Shown here one piece after another: positions 1-8,177 of a DNA stretch of 64,000 bases. The notes beneath the pieces were generated by a model. It saw only the letters and a program-made list of their open reading frames with translations. It made no database searches and was not told the DNA's origin. This DNA comes from UBA1757 sp045627385. Lineage in GTDB: Bacteria; Bacteroidota; Bacteroidia; Bacteroidales; UBA1402. The translations under genes and the position numbers were made by a program. The stretch is from contig JAZQNO010000018.1 of NCBI GenBank assembly GCA_045627385.1, forward strand, positions 1 to 64,000. The letters are read 5' to 3'. Every line of letters begins with the position of its first letter. Positions within the stretch are counted from its first letter, which is position 1.

Positions 1-716
1 TCTACAGTCACGCGATTGCAATACAGATGCTTGCGTATTGCTTCTGACTTGCCAAGAAGTATGAGGGCAGCATTGGTCAACTGACCATCCTTATTCATGA
101 GAGCTAAATCACGGAGCACCTGCAAAGTTGGTGTGCTCTCAAACTCGGGCTTGTTCCAGCGTTGAGCATAGCCCTGCTTTATCACACGGATGGCTTCTTC
201 ATCAAGATCTTCAAGCGAGAGTCCCTCGCAGATCTTCTCGGAGAAGTCTGGTTCCGACTCCTGCAGGATCTTGAGATACATAGCATCTGACATTGGCTTG
301 AGTTCTTCGCCAACACGCATCAATGGTACATCCTCAAATTTGAAGACTTTACCGATAGGGCGTGAAGGAACCTCGATCACCAGCACACGACGTTTTTCTT
401 CGTCGTAGAGCTCGTAAATCTCTGGACGAATAGTTGTGTCGCGATAGATGTCCGACTCCAACTGTCCGATAGCATCCTGTGCCTGGCGAGTGCCTGTAAC
501 ACGATGCGGATAGTTGTCGTGCATACCTATGACGAGCCGACCGCCACCTTCGTTGCAAAGGGCGATGACATAGCCAAGGATGCAGCGGCGACGATCCTTC
601 GGATTGGTTTTGCCCCGACCATCGTAGGAAACGTTGCCTCCTTCGCCCGCCTTGAACTCAACGCGGTCTTCGGATTCGCGCATCTGCTGGAGCTGCTGTA
701 TGGTGAATTTATTCAT
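1..716 (-). CDS. AlbA_2 (Schlafen-type) DNA-binding / RecG-like helper protein, C-terminus outside window
   Basis: The minus-strand frame is open from an ATG at 716 to the window edge, giving about 238 residues and no stop, so the 3' end is missing. It begins MNKFTIQQLQQMRESEDRVE and contains the AlbA_2 pattern E-x-VEFK followed by the glycine-rich NEGGGRLVIGMHDN segment near residues 55-66. A segment with VLVIEVPSRPIGK-type strands follows, as in proteins annotated as putative DNA-binding or ATP-dependent helicase RecG-like. Family members act as transcriptional regulators or occur beside mobile and defence genes; the target here is unknown. Codon and base composition are AT-richer than the genes from dnaK onward, suggesting transfer. 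An XRE repressor lies directly upstream on the same strand. Family call is fairly sure, function is not. Confidence 0.75.
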   Translation of the reverse strand, partial: MNKFTIQQLQQMRESEDRVEFKAGEGGNVSYDGRGKTNPKDRRRCILGYVIALCNEGGGRLVIGMHDNYPHRVTGTRQAQDAIGQLESDIYRDTTIRPEIYELYDEEKRRVLVIEVPSRPIGKVFKFEDVPLMRVGEELKPMSDAMYLKILQESEPDFSEKICEGLSLEDLDEEAIRVIKQGYAQRWNKPEFESTPTLQVLRDLALMNKDGQLTNAALILLGKSEAIRKHLYCNRVTV

Positions 717-796
717 TATTGTTGCGGTCTTGTTATTTATGGCAATTAGGAGATATAATGGTTACTCTACATTAGTTGTTCTAGTCCCGTTGCCAT

Positions 797-1024
797 TTAC
801 GCCTCCTCACCAATTTGAACTTCGTCCGGGCGAATCAATTCGTTAACATCTACATTGAGAACCTTTGATATTTTGATGAGCGATTCAAGATTTGGCTGGG
901 AATAATTGGTCATCCATTTGGAAACAGTCGCCTGACTGACCCCTAGCTTTTCAGACAACCATGTATTGGATAAATCCCTCTCTGCCATTACAACCCTTAG
1001 GCGATTCAATCTTTTCATTTCCAT
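797..1024 (-). CDS. Small XRE/Cro-type HTH transcriptional regulator
   Basis: A 75-residue protein. The helix-turn-helix spans roughly residues 15-40 (LSEKLGVSQATVSKWMT), followed by the usual XRE third and fourth helices (NLESLIKISKVLNVDVNELI). I chose the ATG at 1024 (MEMKRLNRLRV); the ATG at 1018 is an alternative, and the longer upstream frame reads through AT-rich intergenic DNA. Single-domain XRE proteins of this size are normally DNA-binding repressors, often autoregulatory, in phages, mobile elements and toxin-antitoxin loci. It lies 80 bp upstream of the AlbA_2 gene on the same strand and may control it. No toxin partner is visible. Confidence 0.85.
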   Translation of the reverse strand: MEMKRLNRLRVVMAERDLSNTWLSEKLGVSQATVSKWMTNYSQPNLESLIKISKVLNVDVNELIRPDEVQIGEEA

Positions 1025-1111
1025 ATTTTTGAATTTAATGGTGCGAATATAGCAAAAGTTTTGGTACAAGTTTCTTGTTTGGAAAGTTTTTTAATCACAG
1101 CCACAAATTAT

Positions 1112-1127
1112 TCCTATAAAAATAGGA
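1112..1127. other. Short inverted repeat between mobilization-like gene and XRE gene
   Basis: TCCTAT and ATAGGA are separated by four A residues, just past the stop of the 1143-1922 gene. It could be a weak terminator stem or a regulator site. Low information content. Confidence 0.3.
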
Positions 1128-1142
1128 TTACAGTATATGCAT

Positions 1143-1922
1143 TCACTTTGTAGCCTCCAACGAATCCATCTTTGCACGCATTTCCAGAATCGTGTCCCAT
1201 GTATATTTGAGGCCGTTACTCTCAATGCACTTCTGTACCATGGTCCTCTCCTTCCGGTAGGTAGCATAAGGCTCCATGAAGACATCCACAATGCGGTGAA
1301 TCTGATTCTCGTGCAGCAGTTCATCATTCATCTTCCTCAGTTCGCTGTTACGGTACAACGACAGGCTGAATACAGTGGAGAACAGAAGTCCGATAAAGAT
1401 ATACATATAGGTGTACGGATTCTTCCAGCGTGGGTTGGACCTGTGTCTTTGGAATGAGCGCCGGATCAATTGCCAGTGGGTCATCTCGGAATGCCCCAAA
1501 ACGTCTTGTGCCACTGATACCAGCGGTTTCAAGGTACTGTCAAGAGCAGAGACCTTGTCTGCAATCTTGCCGTTGTTCTCAGTTATTGCCTTGCTCATGT
1601 TGAAGGCCTGCATCATTGAATCATTATACTGGTTAATGATACGGTTGTATTGTTCAGAATAGTTTCTACACCATTCTGTCAGACTGACCATCCGTTCGGC
1701 ATTATTCTCAACCCACTGCTCGGCAGAGAGTTTTCCAGACGCAAGACGTTCGGACTCCTTCTGTGTCCGGATCTGCTTCTCAGCATCGAGAAGGGCCTGA
1801 ACAGCCATATTCCGGATTTCGTCCTTCAGTACGCAGAGATTCACCGGCTGAGACCCAGAAGGCTGTTGCTTTGGAAAAGGAGGGAAAGAAGGAGGCGCAG
1901 TCGGCTTTTCCACAGTCTTCAC
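1143..1922 (-). CDS. Membrane-anchored coiled-coil protein of a mobilization-like module, unknown function
   Basis: I placed the start at GTG 1922 because the upstream ORF's TGA overlaps it by four bases (GTGA), giving a 259-residue product. The N-terminal 25 residues are proline-rich (KPTAPPSFPPFPKQQPSG). A long helical, probably coiled-coil region follows (about residues 35-145, rich in K, E, Q), then one membrane segment near residues 180-200 (YMYIFIGLLFSTVFSLSLY) and a charged C-terminal helix. I do not recognise the family. The architecture and tight coupling to two small ORFs recall accessory mobilization proteins downstream of Bacteroidales relaxases, but that is inference. An alternative ATG reading starts at 1973 and overlaps the previous gene by 55 bp. 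Confidence 0.6.
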   Translation of the reverse strand: MKTVEKPTAPPSFPPFPKQQPSGSQPVNLCVLKDEIRNMAVQALLDAEKQIRTQKESERLASGKLSAEQWVENNAERMVSLTEWCRNYSEQYNRIINQYNDSMMQAFNMSKAITENNGKIADKVSALDSTLKPLVSVAQDVLGHSEMTHWQLIRRSFQRHRSNPRWKNPYTYMYIFIGLLFSTVFSLSLYRNSELRKMNDELLHENQIHRIVDVFMEPYATYRKERTMVQKCIESNGLKYTWDTILEMRAKMDSLEATK

Positions 1923-2113
1923 AGGGATGCCTTTCCTGCCGTATGAAGAGCATTGATGTAGGTAAACAGGCAATCTCCTTCAGAGAGACCTCTGTCATTG
2001 ACTTCTGGGAGATTTATGCCGCTGTCTTTGACTGACGCATAAATCATCTTTACCTGTGAGACCGCACCCTGCAGTCCCATCTGGTTCACTTTGATTTGTT
2101 TTGTATCGTTCAT
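1919..2113 (-). CDS. Small hypothetical protein (64 aa), middle gene of a coupled three-gene set
   Basis: A short ORF starting MNDTKQIKVNQMGLQGAVSQ. It overlaps the upstream ORF by four bases (ATGA at 2110-2113) and the downstream gene by four bases (GTGA at 1919-1922), a pattern that strongly suggests real coupled translation. No domain recognised; it is predicted soluble and helical in its first half. By position it may be an accessory protein of a mobilization module. Confidence 0.55.
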   Translation of the reverse strand: MNDTKQIKVNQMGLQGAVSQVKMIYASVKDSGINLPEVNDRGLSEGDCLFTYINALHTAGKASL

Positions 2114-2391
2114 CGTGATCTTGTTCTTCTTGTCTCCACGTGGGAGCGTTTCTTCTTTTTGTCCTCATCATTCCACTTCATGTCACTGGATGTCCCGCCA
2201 CCGCCCGGACTGACCTGAGCCTGATAGGGCTGTAGTATCAGGATGCCAAGCATTTCAAGACCTACAGTGACAATGTCCACTGCGGAAGTCTGGGGTTCCT
2301 GCTCTTCCACCATATTGCCATCGATGTCCGGATAAGGCAGTTCCGCAGCTGTCAACAGTTCCGGAAACAAAGAGTCGAAGTCGGGGAACAT
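2110..2391 (-). CDS. Small acidic-to-basic protein resembling the C-terminal tail of a Bacteroidales relaxase
   Basis: 93 residues. The acidic N-terminal half (MFPDFDSLFPELLTAAELPY) is followed by a hydrophobic stretch and then a glycine-rich stretch (SPGGGGTSSDMKW) with a lysine/arginine-rich end. From memory, glycine-rich then charged tails of this type end many Bacteroidales MobB-type relaxases, so this may be a relaxase remnant or a small mobilization protein; no nuclease domain or HUH motif is present. In frame upstream there is a stop at 2440-2442 and no other start, so the ORF is complete as read. It is first in the coupled set and sits just after iteron-like repeats. Confidence 0.45.
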   Translation of the reverse strand: MFPDFDSLFPELLTAAELPYPDIDGNMVEEQEPQTSAVDIVTVGLEMLGILILQPYQAQVSPGGGGTSSDMKWNDEDKKKKRSHVETRRTRSR

Positions 2392-2424
2392 CTCATCGAT
2401 ATGACGGAACTTTTTCCTTGTTTC

Positions 2425-2470
2425 TACTTTTAAGTACTTTTATGTCGCTCTTTGTCTACTTTTTTGTCGC
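2425..2470. repeat. Iteron-like TACTTTT direct repeats
   Basis: TACTTTT occurs at 2425, 2435 and 2457. The copies at 2435-2448 and 2457-2470 extend to 14 bases (TACTTTTATGTCGC and TACTTTTTTGTCGC, one mismatch) with a 22-bp period. They lie directly upstream of the coupled ORFs. Such spaced repeats are typical of replication-initiator or oriT-binding sites, or of a repressor operator. Confidence 0.5.
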
Positions 2471-2544
2471 GGTACAAATATGGAACACAGAAAATCGATG
2501 AATATGTAGGAATCGATAACCATCAGCAACCGTCTTAAAACAGC

Positions 2545-2577
2545 AAATCCGTGCAACTCATTGAGCTACACGGATTT
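2545..2577. other. Nested palindrome downstream of dnaK: dnaK terminator or recombination site
   Basis: AAATCCGTG (2545-2553) is mirrored by CACGGATTT (2569-2577). Between them lies a second palindrome CTCATTGAG (2557-2565). On the minus strand the hairpin follows the dnaK stop by 33 bp and is followed by GCTGTTTT, so it may act as the dnaK terminator. Its two-arm layout and position at the edge of the AT-richer patch also fit a tyrosine-recombinase core site. The two readings cannot be separated here. Confidence 0.5.
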
Positions 2578-2609
2578 GATTTACGATAATTATTGTTTCT
2601 TATCCCAGC

Positions 2610-4553
2610 CTACTTGACCTCCTCGAAGTCGACGTCCTGAATGTCTTGGTCGTCCTTGCCTCCGTTGCCGCCGTTCTGCTGGGCACCGCCTTGAGCATTG
2701 GCAAAGTTCGAAGGATCGAAACCGGCACCGCCGGGCTGTCCGCCCTGGGCGTTGCTCTGGTTGTACATTTCCTGAGAAGCGGCTTGGAAAATCTTGTTCA
2801 GCTGGTCCATAGCGGCATCCAGACCGGCTTCGTCCTGATTCTTGTGAGCCTCTTTCAGTTTGTCGAGAGCGGCCTGAATCTCAGACTTTTTGTCGGCGGG
2901 CAGTTTGTCACCCAGTTCTTCGAGCTGCTTTTCGGTCTGGAAAATCATGCTGTCGGCCTGGTTGAACTTGTCGATACGGGCCTTTTCCTTGGCGTCGGCA
3001 TCGGCATTGGCTTTGGCCTCGTCCTTCATGCGCTGGATTTCAGCATCGGTCAGACCGCTCGAAGCTTCGATTCGGATGCTCTGTTCCTTGCCGGTGGCCT
3101 TATCCTTGGCCGATACGTTCAGAATACCGTTGGCGTCGATGTCGAAAGTGACTTCAATCTGAGGAACACCTCTGCGGGCGGCGGGAATTCCGTCGAGATG
3201 GAAACGGCCGATGGTCTTGTTGTCGCGGGCCATGGAGCGTTCGCCCTGCAGTACGTGGATCTCCACAGAAGGCTGGTTGTCGGCAGCCGTCGTAAAGGTC
3301 TCGGACTTCTTGGTGGGAATGGTCGTATTGGATTCGATCAGCTTGGTCATCACACCGCCGAGAGTTTCGATACCCAGCGACAGAGGAGTGACGTCGAGCA
3401 AAAGCACGTCGGTGACTTCGCCGGTGAGCACAGCACCCTGGATGGCAGCACCCACAGCCACCACTTCGTCGGGATTGACACCCTTCGAAGGTACCTTGTT
3501 GAAGAATTTTTCAACTAGCTGCTGGATGGCGGGGATACGGGTCGAACCGCCCACCAGAATGACTTCGTCGATATCGGAAGCCTTCAGACCGGCATCGCTC
3601 AGCGCCTTGCGGCAGGGTTCCAGACAGGCTTGGATGTAGCGGTCGCACAGCTTTTCGAACTGGGCGCGGGTGAGCGTCTTGACCAGATGTTTGGGAATGC
3701 CGTTGACCGGGAAGATATAGGGCAGGTTGATTTCGGCGGCCGTCGAGGACGACAGTTCGATTTTGGCCTTTTCGGCAGCCTCTTTCAGGCGTTGCAGAGC
3801 CATCGGATCCTGACGCAGGTCAACGCCTTCGTCCTTTTTGAACTCGTCGGCCAGCCAGTCGATGATGGCCTGGTCGAAATCGTCGCCTCCCAGATGCGTG
3901 TCACCGTTGGTGGACTTCACTTCGAAGACGCCGTCGCCCAGTTCCAGAATGGAGATATCGAAGGTACCGCCACCGAGGTCGAAGACAGCAATCTTCATAT
4001 CCTTGTTCTTCTTGTCCAGACCGTAGGCCAGAGCGGCTGCAGTCGGCTCGTTGACGATACGGCGCACTTTCAGACCGGCGATTTCACCGGCTTCCTTGGT
4101 GGCCTGACGCTGGCTGTCGCTGAAATAAGCGGGCACCGTGATGACGGCTTCAGTCACTTCCTGACCCAGATAGTCTTCAGCGGTCTTCTTCATTTTCTGA
4201 AGCACCATAGCCGAGATTTCCTGCGGTGTATACATACGACCGTCGATGTCGACGCGGGGCGTGTTGTTGTCGCCGCGGACCACGCTGTATGCCATGCGGT
4301 TGACGTCTTTGGTCACATTATCGTAGCGTTCACCCATAAAACGCTTGATGGATGATACGGTCTTTTTCGGGTTGGTAATAGCCTGACGCTTGGCAGGGTC
4401 GCCGACCTTACGTTCGCCGCCTTCCACGAATGCGACGATGGACGGAGTGGTACGCTTGCCTTCGCTATTGGCGATGACGACAGGATCGTTGCCTTCCAGA
4501 ACGGCAACACAAGAGTTGGTGGTACCTAAGTCAATACCGATGATTTTTCCCAT
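2610..4553 (-). CDS. dnaK: Hsp70 chaperone DnaK
   Basis: A 647-residue cytoplasmic ATP-dependent chaperone that binds exposed hydrophobic peptides and cycles with DnaJ and GrpE. The N-terminus reads GKIIGIDLGTTNSCVAV, the Hsp70 phosphate-loop signature. The second signature (FDLGGGTFDISIL, about residue 193) and the third (EVILVGGSTRIPAIQ, about residue 332) are intact. The substrate-binding domain and helical lid follow, then a Gly/Gln/Asn-rich linker and the terminal DVDFEEVK. Length matches the family. The gene stands alone: neither dnaJ nor grpE is adjacent. An excellent -24/-12 promoter and an upstream palindrome lie within 120 bp of the start. Essentially certain. Confidence 0.99.
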   Translation of the reverse strand: MGKIIGIDLGTTNSCVAVLEGNDPVVIANSEGKRTTPSIVAFVEGGERKVGDPAKRQAITNPKKTVSSIKRFMGERYDNVTKDVNRMAYSVVRGDNNTPRVDIDGRMYTPQEISAMVLQKMKKTAEDYLGQEVTEAVITVPAYFSDSQRQATKEAGEIAGLKVRRIVNEPTAAALAYGLDKKNKDMKIAVFDLGGGTFDISILELGDGVFEVKSTNGDTHLGGDDFDQAIIDWLADEFKKDEGVDLRQDPMALQRLKEAAEKAKIELSSSTAAEINLPYIFPVNGIPKHLVKTLTRAQFEKLCDRYIQACLEPCRKALSDAGLKASDIDEVILVGGSTRIPAIQQLVEKFFNKVPSKGVNPDEVVAVGAAIQGAVLTGEVTDVLLLDVTPLSLGIETLGGVMTKLIESNTTIPTKKSETFTTAADNQPSVEIHVLQGERSMARDNKTIGRFHLDGIPAARRGVPQIEVTFDIDANGILNVSAKDKATGKEQSIRIEASSGLTDAEIQRMKDEAKANADADAKEKARIDKFNQADSMIFQTEKQLEELGDKLPADKKSEIQAALDKLKEAHKNQDEAGLDAAMDQLNKIFQAASQEMYNQSNAQGGQPGGAGFDPSNFANAQGGAQQNGGNGGKDDQDIQDVDFEEVK

Positions 4554-4616
4554 TGCTGTAATGATTTATAGTTGTTATCGTTTTGTTTTGATTCGTTTGT
4601 GAACTGGCCATTCTCA

Positions 4617-4632
4617 AGCAAAAGCTGTGCCA
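4617..4632 (-). promoter_or_regulatory. Putative sigma-54 promoter of dnaK
   Basis: On the minus strand the bases read TGGCAC-AGCTT-TTGCT, a full match to the RpoN -24/-12 consensus TGGCAC-N5-TTGCW. Transcription would start near 4606, leaving a leader of about 50 nt before the ATG at 4553. No TAnnTTTG element was seen at a comparable position. Inference from sequence only. Confidence 0.6.
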
Positions 4633-4652
4633 AAGCCAGAGACTGACACAAC

Positions 4653-4669
4653 TCTGCCATTTCGGCAGA
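4653..4669. promoter_or_regulatory. Inverted repeat upstream of the dnaK promoter, possible activator site
   Basis: TCTGCC and GGCAGA flank a 5-base centre about 20 bp upstream of the -24 element. A related half-site (TGTCAG, minus strand) lies between this repeat and the promoter. A palindrome at this place is what an enhancer-binding activator or a stress regulator would use. Confidence 0.4.
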
Positions 4670-4699
4670 ATCAGCCTGTTTTTACCAGCAAAAAGGCAT

Positions 4700-4750
4700 A
4701 AAAAAGCAGGCAAACCCGTGCGGCCTTGCGCCGGACACAGATTCGCCTGC
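4700..4750 (-). terminator. Probable terminator of rho
   Basis: On the minus strand GCAGGC (4750-4745) pairs with GCCTGC (4711-4706), with a GC-rich inner region, and is followed directly by a run of T residues. It lies 27-77 bp past the rho stop codon. Confidence 0.5.
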
Positions 4751-4776
4751 CTTTGCTATGGGAAGACCCTGCCGGA

Positions 4777-7035
<2,259 letters not shown>

Positions 7036-7133
7036 AAATTGAAATGTATGGGATGTATGATCGGCTGAATAGCCGGTTGAATTCGTCAAGGCTTTGGAGC
7101 ACCTTTGGAAACATGTTCCGATGAATTCGGCCG

Positions 7134-7165
7134 CAAAGATAATGCCGCAGCGTATTCCCTGCAAA
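7134..7165 (-). promoter_or_regulatory. Promoter of rho
   Basis: Minus strand: TTTG (7165-7162), a 20-bp spacer, then TATCTTTG (7141-7134). This matches the Bacteroidetes primary-sigma consensus. The leader before the ATG at 7035 is about 90 nt. Confidence 0.65.
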
Positions 7166-7184
7166 TATTCGGAGAAAAAAAAAG

Positions 7185-7210
7185 AAGGCGGCCCGCATAC
7201 GGGCCGCCTT
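7185..7210 (-). terminator. Rho-independent terminator after the TPR gene
   Basis: An 11-bp perfect stem, AAGGCGGCCCG with CGGGCCGCCTT around a 4-base loop, is followed on the minus strand by C and a long T run. It lies 27 bp past the TPR gene stop and just upstream of the rho promoter, so it insulates rho. Confidence 0.9.
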
Positions 7211-7236
7211 CCTATGGTTGATTTACAGAAGTACTC

Positions 7237-8091
7237 TTACTTCTTGATGGATTTGCGGTAGTCTTCGAAGCGGCTGATGCTCTCCTTGCAGATGTTCACC
7301 GACTGGGCGGCACGGTCGTAGTTGGCCTTGGTCTTGTCGTCGACACCCTGGTATTTCATCACGTCTTCGAACTGGGGGATAGCCTTGCGGTAGAGGTCGC
7401 ACGCCTTCGACATGTTCGTCAGATAACCGTTGATGTCGTTTCCGGCCTCGCTGGCTTTCTTCGACCAGGTAGAAGCTTCGTTGAAGGGAACGGTGGCTTC
7501 CTTCATCTGTTCGATCTGATACAGAAGGACCATCTTGGCATAGTAGTTGTTCTTTTCCTGAGGGATGGAATCCAAAGCGTAGCTCAGGCAGGCGTTCATC
7601 TCGTCCAGATTGCCGCCGGCGCGGTACATCTGGGCCAGCGCGAAATAGCAGGCAGCGGCATTGTAGTTGAGCTCGATGCAACGGCGATAGAGTTTCTCGG
7701 CCTGGGCGTCCTGATCGACCTGCTTGCAGACATTGGCATAGGCGTACAGGAACTTGCCGTCGGTGGGCGTGTCCTCGCGGCCCAGCTTTTCATACTTGGC
7801 GTAGTAGTCGTAAGCCTTGGGATAATCCTTGGCGCGGACGGCTGCGTTGCCGGCATAATAGAAACACATTTCGTAATAATTGCGGGTCATCAGATACATT
7901 TCGTCATCGATCTGCTGCTCGTCGACAATCTTGAAATACTGTTCGTAATAAGAAATGGCCGAAGCGTAATCCTTGTTGTTGTAGGCTTCGTTGCCCTGGT
8001 TCTGAACTTTTTTATAATCAGAAGCATTTTCCTGAGCGAAAGCAGTAAAGGCTACCAGTACTGCCATCAGTGTCAAAGCGATTTTTTTCAT
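7237..8091 (-). CDS. Exported tetratricopeptide-repeat protein
   Basis: 284 residues beginning with a clear Sec signal peptide (MKKIALTLMAVLVAFTAFA, cleavage after AFA). TPR-like helix pairs follow (NQGNEAYNNKDYASAISYYE; AKDYPKAYDYYAKYEKLG; AEKLYRRCIELNYNAAACYF). TPR proteins of this kind are periplasmic scaffolds; the partner is not evident from context. The gene is monocistronic, with its own promoter and a strong terminator. Sure that it is an exported TPR protein, not of a specific role. Confidence 0.85.
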   Translation of the reverse strand: MKKIALTLMAVLVAFTAFAQENASDYKKVQNQGNEAYNNKDYASAISYYEQYFKIVDEQQIDDEMYLMTRNYYEMCFYYAGNAAVRAKDYPKAYDYYAKYEKLGREDTPTDGKFLYAYANVCKQVDQDAQAEKLYRRCIELNYNAAACYFALAQMYRAGGNLDEMNACLSYALDSIPQEKNNYYAKMVLLYQIEQMKEATVPFNEASTWSKKASEAGNDINGYLTNMSKACDLYRKAIPQFEDVMKYQGVDDKTKANYDRAAQSVNICKESISRFEDYRKSIKK

Positions 8092-8129
8092 TGCCTTTAA
8101 ATTTAACGCGTGTTTGAACTAGTCGAGGA

Positions 8130-8162
8130 CAAAGGTATGAAATTAATGAGTACATTTGCAAA
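8130..8162 (-). promoter_or_regulatory. Promoter of the TPR gene
   Basis: Minus strand: TTTG (8162-8159), 21-bp spacer, TACCTTTG (8137-8130). It overlaps the divergent mutS2 promoter element, so the two genes may compete for polymerase. Confidence 0.6.
8151..8158 (+). promoter_or_regulatory. -7 element of mutS2
   Basis: TACATTTG fits TAnnTTTG. Transcription would begin near 8165, which favours the ATG at 8178 over the one at 8166. A good -33 element was not seen. Confidence 0.45.
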
Positions 8163-8177
8163 TAAATGGACAAAGGC

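Noticed and set aside
504..749. Plus-strand ORFs in the first kilobase
   Set aside because: They lie opposite the AlbA_2 frame, which is open to the window edge and has a recognisable domain.
2646..3518. 290-residue plus-strand ORF opposite dnaK
   Set aside because: Shadow of the high-GC dnaK codons; no start context, promoter or known domain.
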